In this document: piece by piece, positions 43,439-53,263 of the stretch
How positions within the stretch are numbered: position 1 is the stretch's first letter
Layout: every line of letters starts with the position of its first letter
Assembly (NCBI RefSeq): GCF_947251545.1
Contig: NZ_OX366362.1
Coordinates: 186,001 to 250,000, forward strand
DNA: 64,000 bases
Source of the DNA: Wolbachia endosymbiont (group A) of Anomoia purmunda
Lineage (GTDB): Bacteria; Pseudomonadota; Alphaproteobacteria; Rickettsiales; Anaplasmataceae
Reading direction: 5' to 3'
Made by a program: the position numbers and the translations under genes
The notes under the pieces: generated by a model
The model's input: the letters and a program-made list of their open reading frames with translations, nothing else
Told to the model about the DNA's origin: nothing
The model's database searches: none

Positions 43439-44434
43439 CTACATTCGTCTTTCTATGCTCGCATTTAAAAAGTTAATTAAAGTAGTTTTATAAAAAGAAT
43501 CAGAAAAAGTACTAATATCATTTAGCGCCATATTAATGTAGTGTCTAGCTTTTTCCATAGAAAGCTGAATGGCATTATGATGATTAATATAGTGTAATGC
43601 TTGGTCAAAATTGTGTCTAGCTGAAGAAAAGCATTTTTCCCAGAATTTTTGCTCTGCTGGACTGCCCTTTTTGTATGCTATAATAGCAGGTAAGGTGACT
43701 TTACCTTCGAAAAAGTCTTTTCCGACTTGCTTTCCAGAAGTGCCTTGATTAGCAGTATAATCGAGCATATCATCGACTATTTGAAATGCCATACCAAAAT
43801 TAAAACCAAAATTCTTTAGCCTCTCTGTTTCGTCATTTGTTGCACCAGATACTGTTGATGCAGCTTCACAGCATGCAGAAAATAAAGATGCTGTCTTTTG
43901 TCCAATGATATCAAAATAATTTTTCCTGACTGTGTGGGGGTCAAAGCGTGTTGTCATCTGCTTTATTTCACCCTTCACAAGTAAATGCGATGCTTTAGAT
44001 AAAATAGAGAGAATATTTAAATTTCCACACTCTATAAGCCATCTAAATGCTAGAGTCAACAATAGATCACCAACTAAAATGCTTGATTTATTTCCCCAAA
44101 TCTTATTCGCTGTTTTAACTCCATGGCGTGCCTCACTTTCATCGAGCACATCATCATGAAGTAAAGTAGCATTGTGTATAAACTCTACCGATGCAGCAAC
44201 GTTGATCCTATTCTCCCCAGAATAGTTTAGCATTTTACATATAATAAAAACTAGTTTAGGCCTTATTTTTTTTCCACCTGACCTAACAAGATGGGATATA
44301 ATATCAGTAGCAAGCTTAGCATCTTCATCATTGACATTTTTGAAGACAAAGTCATTCATAGCTGACAAATCAGAAGATACAATATCGTCTAATTTATCGC
44401 TGTTTGTTATTAGCATTTTAAGAGACTTATGCAT
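43439..44434 (-). CDS. ispB: polyprenyl diphosphate synthase (octaprenyl type)
   Basis: A 331-residue trans-prenyltransferase. It has the first aspartate-rich motif [15 protein letters not shown] and the second [12 protein letters not shown], with GGKKIRPKL near the N-terminus. It makes the long isoprenoid chain, probably for ubiquinone. The start overlaps the rpsP stop by 8 bp; a second ATG at 44416 is possible. Product chain length cannot be read with certainty. Confidence 0.9.
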   Translation of the reverse strand: MHKSLKMLITNSDKLDDIVSSDLSAMNDFVFKNVNDEDAKLATDIISHLVRSGGKKIRPKLVFIICKMLNYSGENRINVAASVEFIHNATLLHDDVLDESEARHGVKTANKIWGNKSSILVGDLLLTLAFRWLIECGNLNILSILSKASHLLVKGEIKQMTTRFDPHTVRKNYFDIIGQKTASLFSACCEAASTVSGATNDETERLKNFGFNFGMAFQIVDDMLDYTANQGTSGKQVGKDFFEGKVTLPAIIAYKKGSPAEQKFWEKCFSSARHNFDQALHYINHHNAIQLSMEKARHYINMALNDISTFSDSFYKTTLINFLNASIERRM

Positions 44435-44747
44435 CTTGCCCTTGTGCTTTCTCGTTCTCTACTTTCTTCTTTTCTGTTTTCTTTGGTTCTGTTTCTAAAG
44501 TTACTATGCCTTTTTTGATAAACCACAGTACTCTTTCAGTTGCTTGTGCCCCTAGACTTAGCCAATGCTTTAACCTATCAGCTTTCACCACAACACGATT
44601 TTTATTGTCTTTTGGTAACATTGGATCATATTGTCCTATTTTCTCAATAAAACGCCCATCTCTTGGTGCTCGTGAATCAGCTACAACTATCCTATAAAAA
44701 GGGCGTTTCTTTGCGCCAAACCTCGCCAACCTTATTTTAACTGCCAT
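44427..44747 (-). CDS. rpsP: 30S ribosomal protein S16
   Basis: 106 residues. The start [24 protein letters not shown] and IGQYDPMLP are diagnostic for S16. The tail is a charged extension rich in K and E. It is a highly conserved ribosomal assembly protein, here leading an operon with ispB. Confidence 0.96.
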   Translation of the reverse strand: MAVKIRLARFGAKKRPFYRIVVADSRAPRDGRFIEKIGQYDPMLPKDNKNRVVVKADRLKHWLSLGAQATERVLWFIKKGIVTLETEPKKTEKKKVENEKAQGQDA

Positions 44748-44867
44748 GTTAACCTTTATTCATATATTAGCCACAATTTTATACAATGAGCCGTTTTAAG
44801 TCAAATGAATTATACAACTTTTGCACCTTATAATATAATTACCAATAATGTAGGGCAGTGCCGGGCG

Positions 44868-45095
44868 CACAGCTATACGAACATTCATTTTTGAAGGTAA
44901 ATTGCACAGCAAATGGTGTAATTCCAGTCTGGAATCCAGCCTTTTTTTAATCATTAAAACGTTGTATTTTAACATAAAACGGCTACTTTTATGCTTACCA
45001 ACTTAATAAAATTCCTGGATCCCAGTGTCTGGGTACTGGGATGACATCCTTTCTAGTGAAGATTGCTCTCAAATCGCAATGTTCGTACAGTTGTG
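44868..45095. mobile_element. MITE copy C
   Basis: 228 bp with ends CACAGCTATACGAACATTC and GCAATGTTCGTACAGTTGTG, and the same core (ACATAAAACGGCTACTTTTATGC) as copy A. The 9-bp flanks TGCCGGGCG and TGTCTGGGC do not match, so this copy is older or rearranged. It lies between the divergently read rpsP and ppiD regions; nothing else is seen in 44748-45140. Confidence 0.75.
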
Positions 45096-45140
45096 TGTCT
45101 GGGCACTGGATGCGTTTGAAGCAACTTATAAGATTTTTGA

Positions 45141-46940
45141 TTATATATCATCAAGTATAGCGTGATTAACTTCGACTTTATACTTTGATTCCAGATAGCT
45201 AATCAACTGTTCTTTTAGCGATATCATCACACGTTTTCCGGTGTCAAGCGTGTTTAATTTGCCATTTGATGAATGCATTTCTTTTAGAACACCTATTATA
45301 ATTTCATTATTGTATTGAATAGGATCTGTCACTGAATCAGTTGTTTTCATATTGAAAATCTCTTCTACAAAAGAAAAGGGGTAGTTTTGTTCATTGCGGT
45401 GCATCTGCTGACCTTTAACTAATTCCACACCTTGAATTTCTTCCAAATCTGTTTTTTCTCTTAGTTGAACTGCAACCTCTTGCCCAAATTTAAACATTCT
45501 TTCTTTTATAAACTCACTACGCCAAAGCTCTACCGCTAATGCCTTGCCTTCTTCAAAACTTTGCAATTTGGGTGGAACGATATCGACGATTTTTACACTA
45601 ACAACAGCGTCCTCAACGCCCTTAAAATAACCTTTCTGATCCTTTTCTCGCGAAAAAATGAAAGAAATCAAATCACCAGAATCTCCTACGTTATTACCGC
45701 TTTGATCTTTTCCACTCGCATCTACTGGACCAATAGTTTGTATAGGTAAATTATATTCATTCAATATTTCTTCAATTGTTGAACCATTGTATATTTTATA
45801 GTTCACTTGGTTTATGAAATCATTGACTCTTTCAAAAGACTTTTGGTTAGTTAAAACTGACTTTATGTCTTGTTTTAAATCAACTAAGTCTTCATCAGAG
45901 ATTTGATGCGCACTTTCCACTTTTACTATGTGCCAACCAAAACTGCTTGCTAAAACTTCACTTACTTCACCTACTTTGAGAGCAAATACCTTCTCTCTCA
46001 CGTCTTCTGGTAAAAAATCCTTAGTTATATTATTTACTCTAGTTTCCTCAAGTTTTGCTTTGCCAAACTCTTCTACTATCTGTTCAAAGCTTGTTTTACC
46101 CTCCTCAAATGCTCTTCTTGCTGTCTCAGCTTCTTCTTTGGTAGAAAATATTACATTGAATATATCTCTTTGATCTTGAAGTTCTTGTTGTTCTATTATA
46201 CCATCAACTTCTTCATCTGAGATCTTGATTTGATCTTCAAAATACTTTTGGTCTAGGGAAATATATTGCGCAGTTCGATACTCAGGATAATAAAAATGGG
46301 ATTTATTTCTTTCGTACAAATCAAGCAAGGCTTGATCATCTGGTTCAGGAATGTTTGTAACTGCATCTTCAGTTATTTTAACAATATCAACTACTCTAGT
46401 TTGGTAGCGACTTTTGTATATCTGCTCATCAATTCTCTCGCCAAAAGTTACTGGATAATTATCTTTAAATAATGAAGTCATGAACATCATTGCAGGCAGG
46501 ACTTTCTCTAGCTTTGCTATATACTCTTTCTCTGTCATATGCAGGTCATTTAGCGTTTCATAGAATTTATTTTTGTCAAATTCACCTTTATCATTTTGAA
46601 AGTATTTGGTGTTTTTAATATGGTTTTTTATAGACTCTTCTCCAACTGTCAACCCCAGCTCACTAATTAGGTTAAACAATAGTTTTTGCTCTATAAGTGC
46701 GTTAAGCAAATCATATTTCAGCTTTTTTACTTGTTCTCTACTCGCATCAGATCCAGAAATTTGCTTTTCATAATTTTGATATAGTGATTTATACTCATCT
46801 GACGTTATAACTTCTTTTCCAACCCTAGCTACCTCTTCTTTTTCATCATCACCTGATAAAAGGTTGCCAATTCCCATGAAGATTAACAAGCAAGCTAAAA
46901 GGACAACGGTTACTTTAGTGAAAAAATTTTTAACATTCAT
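45141..46940 (-). CDS. ppiD: periplasmic folding chaperone PpiD/SurA-like
   Basis: A 599-residue protein with an N-terminal membrane anchor (VTVVLLACLLIFMGIGNLL), a SurA_N-type helical domain (about 40-170), a parvulin domain (about 245-350, FNVIFSTKEEAETARRAF, then DFLPEDVREKVFALKVGEVSEV and FGWHIVKVE), and a long C-terminal region. It assists proteins emerging from the Sec channel. The active-site residues of parvulin are only partly conserved, so it may be mainly a chaperone. It is a single gene on the minus strand. Confidence 0.9.
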   Translation of the reverse strand: MNVKNFFTKVTVVLLACLLIFMGIGNLLSGDDEKEEVARVGKEVITSDEYKSLYQNYEKQISGSDASREQVKKLKYDLLNALIEQKLLFNLISELGLTVGEESIKNHIKNTKYFQNDKGEFDKNKFYETLNDLHMTEKEYIAKLEKVLPAMMFMTSLFKDNYPVTFGERIDEQIYKSRYQTRVVDIVKITEDAVTNIPEPDDQALLDLYERNKSHFYYPEYRTAQYISLDQKYFEDQIKISDEEVDGIIEQQELQDQRDIFNVIFSTKEEAETARRAFEEGKTSFEQIVEEFGKAKLEETRVNNITKDFLPEDVREKVFALKVGEVSEVLASSFGWHIVKVESAHQISDEDLVDLKQDIKSVLTNQKSFERVNDFINQVNYKIYNGSTIEEILNEYNLPIQTIGPVDASGKDQSGNNVGDSGDLISFIFSREKDQKGYFKGVEDAVVSVKIVDIVPPKLQSFEEGKALAVELWRSEFIKERMFKFGQEVAVQLREKTDLEEIQGVELVKGQQMHRNEQNYPFSFVEEIFNMKTTDSVTDPIQYNNEIIIGVLKEMHSSNGKLNTLDTGKRVMISLKEQLISYLESKYKVEVNHAILDDI

Positions 46941-47176
46941 TTTAAACCCAGTTAATTAATGGTTAATTATAGAATAGTGATAATTTAATTCTTGTAAACC
47001 TGTTGCTTTATTAGCTAATATATATAATATTACAATATATTAACTTAAAATTTAACTCTCTAATCTTAAATAGGAACATATGTTTAACTGAGTTATACTA
47101 TACCTTAGGAAGGGGAAATATTTTGTTTGAAATATGCTTAAAGGTAAGCGCATTTAATTAACTTAAGAGGTGGGAA

Positions 47177-47290
47177 GTGACAAACAAAAAGTTATTGAAT
47201 GACAAAATTAATGCTTTTTTAGTTTTAATAGTTTATATTTTAGCTCTGTATAACAGTAAGGGATACTTTAAATGGGAGATGCTTTTTTGA
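47177..47290 (+). CDS. possible small membrane protein (37 aa) before trcR
   Basis: A GTG start at 47177 with GAGGTGGG just upstream gives 37 residues with a hydrophobic segment (AFLVLIVYILALY) between charged ends. It ends at 47290 in TGATG, overlapping a possible trcR start (47290), which suggests coupling. It could also be chance in AT-rich DNA. Nothing else is seen in 46941-47176 beyond AT-rich sequence. Confidence 0.3.
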   Translation: MTNKKLLNDKINAFLVLIVYILALYNSKGYFKWEMLF

Positions 47291-47874
47291 TGTCAATGGA
47301 ATCTTCTAAGGGCAATAACGATAGAAATAAACAGTTTCTAGTGCAAATAGCTGCTTGGTTAGTAGACAACACTGGTTTAACTTTTAATCAAATAGCACAA
47401 TGTTGCAGGTTGGCCCTTGAAGAAGTACAAGACATAGCTGATGAGGAAATAGAAGTCGAAAAATATAACCCTATTATTTCTGGAGTAATTACTGAAAAAG
47501 AAATCGATGATTGCAAAAAAAATCCAAACCGTGTACCAAATTTGATTATAAAAAATATAAAAAAAAGGAGTAAAGCGATTGGTAGCATTATTGGCTTTGC
47601 CTCTACGGCAAGACGTAGAGATAAACCTGATGCGATTTATTATTTAGTAAAAAAATTTCCTATCTTGGACAATAACGTTATAGCTAAATTAATTAGTACA
47701 ACAAATTACACAGTTGAGCAGGTAAGAGATGGATCTCATCATAACATGCAAAATATAAAACCCCAAGATCCTGTATTACTCGGCTTATGTAGTCAAGAAA
47801 ATTTAGAAGCAGAAGTGGAAAAAGCAAAAGTAGAAGAGGAGAAGCAAGAAAGGTTAAAAAAATATAAAGAATAG
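47272..47874 (+). CDS. trcR: cell cycle transcriptional regulator TrcR (DUF1013)
   Basis: A 200-residue protein of the alphaproteobacterial DUF1013 family, with FLVQIAAWLVDNTGLTFNQIAQCC, ADEEIEVEKYNPI, KEIDDCKKNPNRVPNL and AIYYLVKKFPILDNNVIAKLI, ending in a KE-rich tail. TrcR binds RNA polymerase in Caulobacter relatives. AAGGGA lies 10-15 nt before ATG 47272; ATG 47290 (MSMESS) is an alternative. Confidence 0.85.
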   Translation: MGDAFLMSMESSKGNNDRNKQFLVQIAAWLVDNTGLTFNQIAQCCRLALEEVQDIADEEIEVEKYNPIISGVITEKEIDDCKKNPNRVPNLIIKNIKKRSKAIGSIIGFASTARRRDKPDAIYYLVKKFPILDNNVIAKLISTTNYTVEQVRDGSHHNMQNIKPQDPVLLGLCSQENLEAEVEKAKVEEEKQERLKKYKE

Positions 47875-47921
47875 CTATTGAAAATCCTCAAATTTTTGTG
47901 CTTTGTTAACATTAAATTAAC

Positions 47922-47949
47922 TTGACTTGCTAGTGTTTATTAGTATAAT
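47922..47949 (+). promoter_or_regulatory. rho promoter
   Basis: TTGACT (47922-47927), a 16-bp spacer and a perfect TATAAT (47944-47949), 125 bp before the rho ATG. The leader of about 115 nt may hold regulatory structure, since rho is often autoregulated, but none was identified by eye. GGAGG precedes ATG 48074. Confidence 0.6.
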
Positions 47950-48073
47950 GTAAGTAAAGTACGGGGTTTAATGATAATTAAGCTTAATACGCACTGAAAC
48001 TAATTCAGCCTAATTTATTATCTTATAGTCACATTTTAGGTTAGTAAGCATCAATTAAAATTTTTGGAGGATT

Positions 48074-49477
48074 ATGACAACAATCAATGAAGATGTTTTG
48101 GCAAAAGGAAAGGTTACAGCTCAACCTGAAAAAAGTGAGCAAATTTGCAATAACGATACAGTAAAACAGATGGTCAATGAAGGTACTGAGAAAAACAGAA
48201 AAACATTAGATCTGAGCGAATTAAAAGAGAAAACAGCAGAAGAATTGTTAGAGTTAGCTGAAGAAAGAAAAATTTCAACTAACGGTAAAAGCAATGGTAG
48301 AATGCTAAAGCAGGAAATAATATTCAGCTTAATGAAGAAAATGAGTGAAGAAGGAGGCATAACCACAGGGAGTGGAATAGTGGAAATATTGCCTGATGGT
48401 TTTGGTTTCTTACGTTCAGCAAGTGCAAATTATGCCCCAAGTACCGATGATGTTTATATTTCTAACGGGCAAATAAAGAAGTTTAATTTACGTACAGGAG
48501 ATATGGCATATGGAGAAATAAGGCCACCTGGTGATAAAGAGAGATATTTTACTTTAACTAAGGTTCAAAGTATAAACTCTACTGAAGTAAGTGAATTAAG
48601 AAAGTACGTCCATTTTGATAATTTGCTTCCTCTTTATCCTGAGGAAAGCATAGTACTTGAGTGTAATAATGGTGATGATAAAAAAGGCTTAAGCATGCGT
48701 GCTATAGATATAGTAGCTCCTCTTGGAAAAGGGCAAAGAGCGTTAGTAGTTGCTCCGCCTCGCACAGGAAAAACTGTATTGCTTCAGCAAATGGCTAACT
48801 CTATAGCTATAAATCACCCTGAAGTAGAATTAATAGTGTTACTTATAGATGAAAGACCTGAAGAAGTAACAGATATGATACGTTCTGTAAAAGGTGAGGT
48901 AGTAAGTTCTACGTTCGATGAGCCTGCTTACCGTCACGTACAGCTTGCTGAAATAGTAATAGAAAAAGCTAAAAGAATGGTTGAGCATAAAAAAGATGTG
49001 GTAATTCTACTTGACAATATTACTAGACTTGCACGTGCTTATAATGCGGTTATTCCTTCGTCTGGGAAAGTTCTAACTGGTGGTGTAGATTCAAACGCAC
49101 TGCAGAGACCAAAACGCTTTTTTGGAGCAGCTCGTAATATTGAGAATGGGGGTTCTTTAACTATAATCGCCACAGCTCTTATAGAGACTGGTTCAAAAAT
49201 GGATGAAGTTATTTTTGAAGAGTTTAAAGGTACAGGAAATGCTGAGATCATACTTGATAGAAAACTTTCTGATAAACGTATATTTCCAGCTATTGATATT
49301 ACAAAATCCGGAACAAGGAAGGAAGAGCTATTAGTTGATAAGGCTATACTAAATAAAATATGGGTGGTGCGTAGGATACTCAATCCTATGGGACCTGTTG
49401 AAGCAATGGAATTTTTACGTGACAAACTACTTTTAACAAAGAGCAATGCTGACTTTTTTAACTCCATGAATCACTAA
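48074..49477 (+). CDS. rho: transcription termination factor Rho
   Basis: A 467-residue hexameric RNA helicase. The N-terminal Rho_N helix bundle (about 45-95) precedes the cold-shock-like RNA-binding domain ([18 protein letters not shown]). Walker A is [13 protein letters not shown], Walker [17 protein letters not shown], with [14 protein letters not shown] [16 protein letters not shown] and the R-loop region following. The N-terminal 40 residues are variable. It is a single gene with its own promoter. Confidence 0.96.
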   Translation: MTTINEDVLAKGKVTAQPEKSEQICNNDTVKQMVNEGTEKNRKTLDLSELKEKTAEELLELAEERKISTNGKSNGRMLKQEIIFSLMKKMSEEGGITTGSGIVEILPDGFGFLRSASANYAPSTDDVYISNGQIKKFNLRTGDMAYGEIRPPGDKERYFTLTKVQSINSTEVSELRKYVHFDNLLPLYPEESIVLECNNGDDKKGLSMRAIDIVAPLGKGQRALVVAPPRTGKTVLLQQMANSIAINHPEVELIVLLIDERPEEVTDMIRSVKGEVVSSTFDEPAYRHVQLAEIVIEKAKRMVEHKKDVVILLDNITRLARAYNAVIPSSGKVLTGGVDSNALQRPKRFFGAARNIENGGSLTIIATALIETGSKMDEVIFEEFKGTGNAEIILDRKLSDKRIFPAIDITKSGTRKEELLVDKAILNKIWVVRRILNPMGPVEAMEFLRDKLLLTKSNADFFNSMNH

Positions 49478-49642
49478 AAGTAAGCCAGTTATGATGGATA
49501 TGCTGAGCAAAAAGTAAAACGCTCTTATAGCTAAAATAATTCGGATTTACCAAAATATATTTATAGTTAAGTTGGCAATTTACCTTAAGTTAGCGCGTGA
49601 CGCTGGGATGACACCATTGGTGGCAGACAACTAAAGGAAAAC

Positions 49643-50119
49643 TCAACTAGATTTATAGTCTATCACTACCGTATTTGCAATTTTGTCATGAAAAGCTTGT
49701 TTATGTTCATCATCTACTGCACATACTAAAACTAGGATTAGTATAGCTAAAAGTAAAATAGGATTATAAAGCGATATACAGTAAATTATGAAAAAAGCGA
49801 TGGTTCTTTTTATTGCTTGTATTACAGTGATCTGCTCAAATGTATCTTTGTCTTTTACACGCATGCTAAATAACAAGTGTCCTGGAGTGCCGCCAAATTT
49901 TACTAGCATGAATATATGAAATATACATGGTATCATTCAAAATAAAGAAAATACAATCGTGGTGATTACAATTATTGCATCCATGATCCCTTGTATTGCG
50001 TGTGTAAGTGAGAAACCCACCGCCATTAAACCAAATGGTATTGCGATAAATAAAATACAATCAACTATAAATGCTAGAGTACGTCTTGTCATCGTTGAGT
50101 AGTTTACTTTTTTATCCAT
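49643..50119 (-). pseudogene. RDD-family membrane protein with in-frame TGA
   Basis: From ATG 50119 the frame reads an RDD start (TRRTLAFIVDCILF) to a TGA at 49937-49939, followed directly in the same frame by ATG and the rest of the domain (KFGGTPGHLLFSMRVKD, then the final VVIDYKSS). Comparison with the intact neighbour at 50141-50662 shows that only the stop codon breaks it. It could also be translated as two pieces, but loss of function is likelier. Confidence 0.8.
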
Positions 50120-50140
50120 GTACTACCATAAAGAAAAATA

Positions 50141-50662
50141 TCAACTAGATTTATAGTCTATTACTACTGTTCTTGCAAATTTATCATAGAATGTTTGTTT
50201 ACGTTGATCAAATATTGCAAACATTAAAGCTAAAATTAGTATAATGAAAAAACATGCAGAAACATAATCAGGCAGAGAATAAAACAGAAAATCATGAATA
50301 ATCCAAATGCCTCCCTGAAAAATACATCTTATTGTTGCTTGCATTAGAGTGACGTTTTTAAATGTATTTGCGTCTTTAATACATATGCCACACAACAGCT
50401 TTCCTGGAGTGCCGCCGAGTCTTGTTATCATTAATATTTGTAATACTGTGAATGGTACCAATATTATGACTGTTACAAAAAATTCTTCTAATAATGTTAC
50501 TGTTTCTGGTTGTTTAAATGCTCGAAGAAAATCATCTTTACCTAAAGATATAAGCATAACAATAAGTAAAGGAAAGAGGAATATGATTTGATCAAGTATT
50601 GCTGCTACAGTACGCCTTGTAAACCCTACATAATTTACTTTAACACTCGTTTCAGTATTCAT
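50141..50662 (-). CDS. RDD-family membrane protein
   Basis: A 173-residue protein with an RDD domain: FTRRTVAAILDQIIF (the R-D pair), a long hydrophobic segment, RLGGTPGKLLCGICI, and two further hydrophobic stretches; it ends with the same VVIDYKSS as its neighbour. The family is of uncertain function, with some members implicated in sodium/proton exchange. The two RDD genes are a tandem pair 21 bp apart. Confidence 0.82.
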   Translation of the reverse strand: MNTETSVKVNYVGFTRRTVAAILDQIIFLFPLLIVMLISLGKDDFLRAFKQPETVTLLEEFFVTVIILVPFTVLQILMITRLGGTPGKLLCGICIKDANTFKNVTLMQATIRCIFQGGIWIIHDFLFYSLPDYVSACFFIILILALMFAIFDQRKQTFYDKFARTVVIDYKSS

Positions 50663-50810
50663 ATACGCCTCACTTATGTTTCATAATATCATCATATAAT
50701 ATAAAAATACGTTATTAAATAACCGTAAATATACTAACTTGGGTAATATTAGCTACTTGTGCCACTCTATTATTTAAATTAATATTAAATCATTTATAAC
50801 TAGGAAAGTT

Positions 50811-52247
50811 ATGTCAACACCAATCACAGTTGCATATGGCGACGGTATCGGACCAGAAATTATGGAAGCGGTGCTGTCGATATTGCGCGAAGCAGAAGCG
50901 AAAATCTCAATAGATATTATTGAAATAGGTGAGCGTGTTTACAGTAAAGAATGGTCTCACGGAATTTCTCCAAGTGGTTGGGAATCAATTGAAAGGACAA
51001 AAATATTATTAAAATCTCCGACAACAACTCCTCAAGGTAAAGGCCACAAAAGCTTAAACGTTGCACTGAGAAAAAATCTAGGGTTGTATGCAAATATCAG
51101 ACCATGCATTTCATATCATCCTGTTATAGAAAATAAATTCGATAAGTTTGATATCGTAGTGATACGCGAAAATGAAGAGGACGTTTACACCGGAATAGAG
51201 CATAGGCTCACTGGTGACTCTTACCAATGCACTAAAATTATTACTAGGTCTGGCTCAGAGAAGATATGCAGGTACGCTTTTGAATACGCGAAAAAACACA
51301 ACAGAAAAAAAGTAACTTGCCTGACTAAAGATAACATAATGAAAATGACTGACGGAACTTTCCATGCCGCGTTTGATCGCATTGCAAAGGAATACCCAAA
51401 TATAAAGGCAGAACATTATATAGTTGATATTGGAATGGCACGTGTTGCCACAGAACCGGAGAATTTTGATGTTATAGTAACCGAGAACTTATATGGCGAC
51501 ATATTATCAGACATTGTGGCACAAACCTCTGGATCTGTGGGGCTTGCCGGAAGTAGCAACATCGGAAATGAATACGCAATGTTTGAAGCAGTGCACGGTT
51601 CTGCCCCTGATATTGCAGGAAAAAACATAGCCAATCCTTCTGGTCTTTTAAATGCTGCAGTGCATATGTTGGTCTATATCGGTCAAGCAAATACTGCAAA
51701 GTTAATTTACGATGCGTGGCTGAAGACTTTGGAGGATGGAATACACACTGCCGATTTGTATAAGGAGAAAAGAAGTAAACAGAAAGTTGGTACCAAAGAA
51801 TTTGCAGAAGCTGTTATAGATAATTTAGGAAAGAAACCTGCTGAGCTTATAATTGGCAGTGGTTCGGATAGTAAAATAAATTTGGATAGTAAAATAAATA
51901 AAGTACAAGACAATTACGAACAAGATTACAAAGTTAAAAAGCTAGTGGGTAGTGATATAACTCTCGCTTGGGACAAATCCAGTAATGTTGATCAAATAGT
52001 AGGATTATTTGAATCAAGTAATCTGCAAATGATAGCAATATACTCAAAAGGACTTGCGATTTGGCCAGGAAATTCAAAACCTTCAAGTGACCAAATAACC
52101 TTTAGGTTTATCGCAAATAATGAAAAGCAAGCTATTACAAATAGTGATGTAAATAACTTGCTAATCAAGCTCGAAGAAAATAGCTTTGACGTGGTGAGAA
52201 TGGATAAGTTGTATTTATATGATGGGAAAGAGGGGTTCTTCGTTTAA
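50811..52247 (+). CDS. icd: isocitrate dehydrogenase, long alphaproteobacterial form
   Basis: A 478-residue enzyme of the isocitrate/isopropylmalate dehydrogenase family. It has VAYGDGIGPEIM at the N-terminus, the substrate segment SPTTTPQGKGHKSLNVALRK, RENEEDVYTGIEH, NLYGDILSDIVAQTSGSVGLAGSSNIG and FEAVHGSAPDIAGK. The extra C-terminal domain of about 125 residues is typical of the Rickettsiales form. It makes 2-oxoglutarate in the TCA cycle. It is followed within 30 bp by nth on the same strand. Confidence 0.92.
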   Translation: MSTPITVAYGDGIGPEIMEAVLSILREAEAKISIDIIEIGERVYSKEWSHGISPSGWESIERTKILLKSPTTTPQGKGHKSLNVALRKNLGLYANIRPCISYHPVIENKFDKFDIVVIRENEEDVYTGIEHRLTGDSYQCTKIITRSGSEKICRYAFEYAKKHNRKKVTCLTKDNIMKMTDGTFHAAFDRIAKEYPNIKAEHYIVDIGMARVATEPENFDVIVTENLYGDILSDIVAQTSGSVGLAGSSNIGNEYAMFEAVHGSAPDIAGKNIANPSGLLNAAVHMLVYIGQANTAKLIYDAWLKTLEDGIHTADLYKEKRSKQKVGTKEFAEAVIDNLGKKPAELIIGSGSDSKINLDSKINKVQDNYEQDYKVKKLVGSDITLAWDKSSNVDQIVGLFESSNLQMIAIYSKGLAIWPGNSKPSSDQITFRFIANNEKQAITNSDVNNLLIKLEENSFDVVRMDKLYLYDGKEGFFV

Positions 52248-52274
52248 ATATTTAAAAGAGGTGTGGTAAATGAA

Positions 52275-52913
52275 ATGGACTCAAAAAAAGTAGAACTAAT
52301 ATTTGAAAAATTTCAACAATCAAATCCTGCGCCAAAAATAGAGCTAAATTATACCAATCATTTTACATTATTGGTTGCGATAGTTTTGTCAGCACGGACA
52401 ACTGATGTAAGCGTTAACAAAATTACAAGAGAACTATTTAATATCGCTGATACGCCAGAAAAAATGCTGAGCTTGGGACAAAATGAGCTGAAGAAATGCA
52501 TAAGCAGTATTGGTTTATATAATTCCAAAGCAAAAAATATAATCGGGCTCAGCAAAATATTGATTGAGCGGTACAATAGCAAAGTGCCTACTGATTTCGA
52601 TGATTTGGTGTCTTTGCCGGGAGTGGGGAGAAAGAGCGCTAATGTGTTCTTAAATTCGGGGCTTGGCATTCCAACATTGGCGGTTGATACTCACGTTTTT
52701 AGAGTGAGCAATAGAATTGGGCTTGTGAAAGAAAAAGATGTGTTTAAAACAGAGCAATCTCTTTTAAATGTGGTTCCCAAAAAATACCTGCTTTATGCTC
52801 ATCATTGGCTAGTTTTGCATGGTAGATATGTTTGCAAAGCACAGAAACCTTCGTGTGAAACGTGCATAATTCATGATTTATGTGAATTTGAGTGCAAAAG
52901 GTATAAAGTCTAG
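52275..52913 (+). CDS. nth: endonuclease III
   Basis: About 212 residues of a base-excision DNA glycosylase/AP lyase. The helix-hairpin-helix SLPGVGRKSANVFL, the catalytic lysine and aspartate (K before SANV; AVDTHVFRV), and the [4Fe-4S] motif C-x6-C-x2-C-x5-C (CKAQKPSCETCIIHDLC) are present. A GTG at 52263 is an alternative start with its site very close. It removes oxidised pyrimidines. Confidence 0.94.
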   Translation: MDSKKVELIFEKFQQSNPAPKIELNYTNHFTLLVAIVLSARTTDVSVNKITRELFNIADTPEKMLSLGQNELKKCISSIGLYNSKAKNIIGLSKILIERYNSKVPTDFDDLVSLPGVGRKSANVFLNSGLGIPTLAVDTHVFRVSNRIGLVKEKDVFKTEQSLLNVVPKKYLLYAHHWLVLHGRYVCKAQKPSCETCIIHDLCEFECKRYKV

Positions 52914-52924
52914 TATTTCTTCTT

Positions 52925-53110
52925 TTGTCATCCAAGTGCCCTCTTCTTGTCATCTCAGTGCCCTGACTACTTGGATCCAGGAAACTTAACTCTACACTAA
53001 GTAAATGTACAATAAGAACTAGATCCCAGACTGGAATGACAGCAGTCCTACGTCATACCGCGATTCATTCGCGGTATCTCATCAGCTAACAAGCAGCGGG
53101 ATGACAGCAA
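52925..53110. repeat. palindromic repeats between nth and bamB
   Basis: Degenerate TCATCYNAGTGCCC palindromes (from 52928), CTAGATCCCAGACTGGAATGACA (about 53021), then a whole CGC-type repeat (53051-53107) next to GCAGTCCTA, the same junction as at 10245-10258. No gene is seen in 52914-53263. Confidence 0.72.
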
Positions 53111-53263
53111 TCTACGTTATATATTTTAAGCTTAAGCATTAGATGGAGCAGGGAAGCACTCTGTAACTGGCCTTATATCAAAATACAATTTTGCAGCAAG
53201 AACATTTCCGTTGTAATTAAGGTTCTTAAGATGTATATTAATGAATCTTGTTTTCAATAAATA

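Noticed and set aside
49937..49939. TGA as selenocysteine codon in the RDD gene
   Set aside because: No selenocysteine insertion structure is apparent, the neighbour paralogue has no cysteine there, and RDD proteins are not known selenoproteins.
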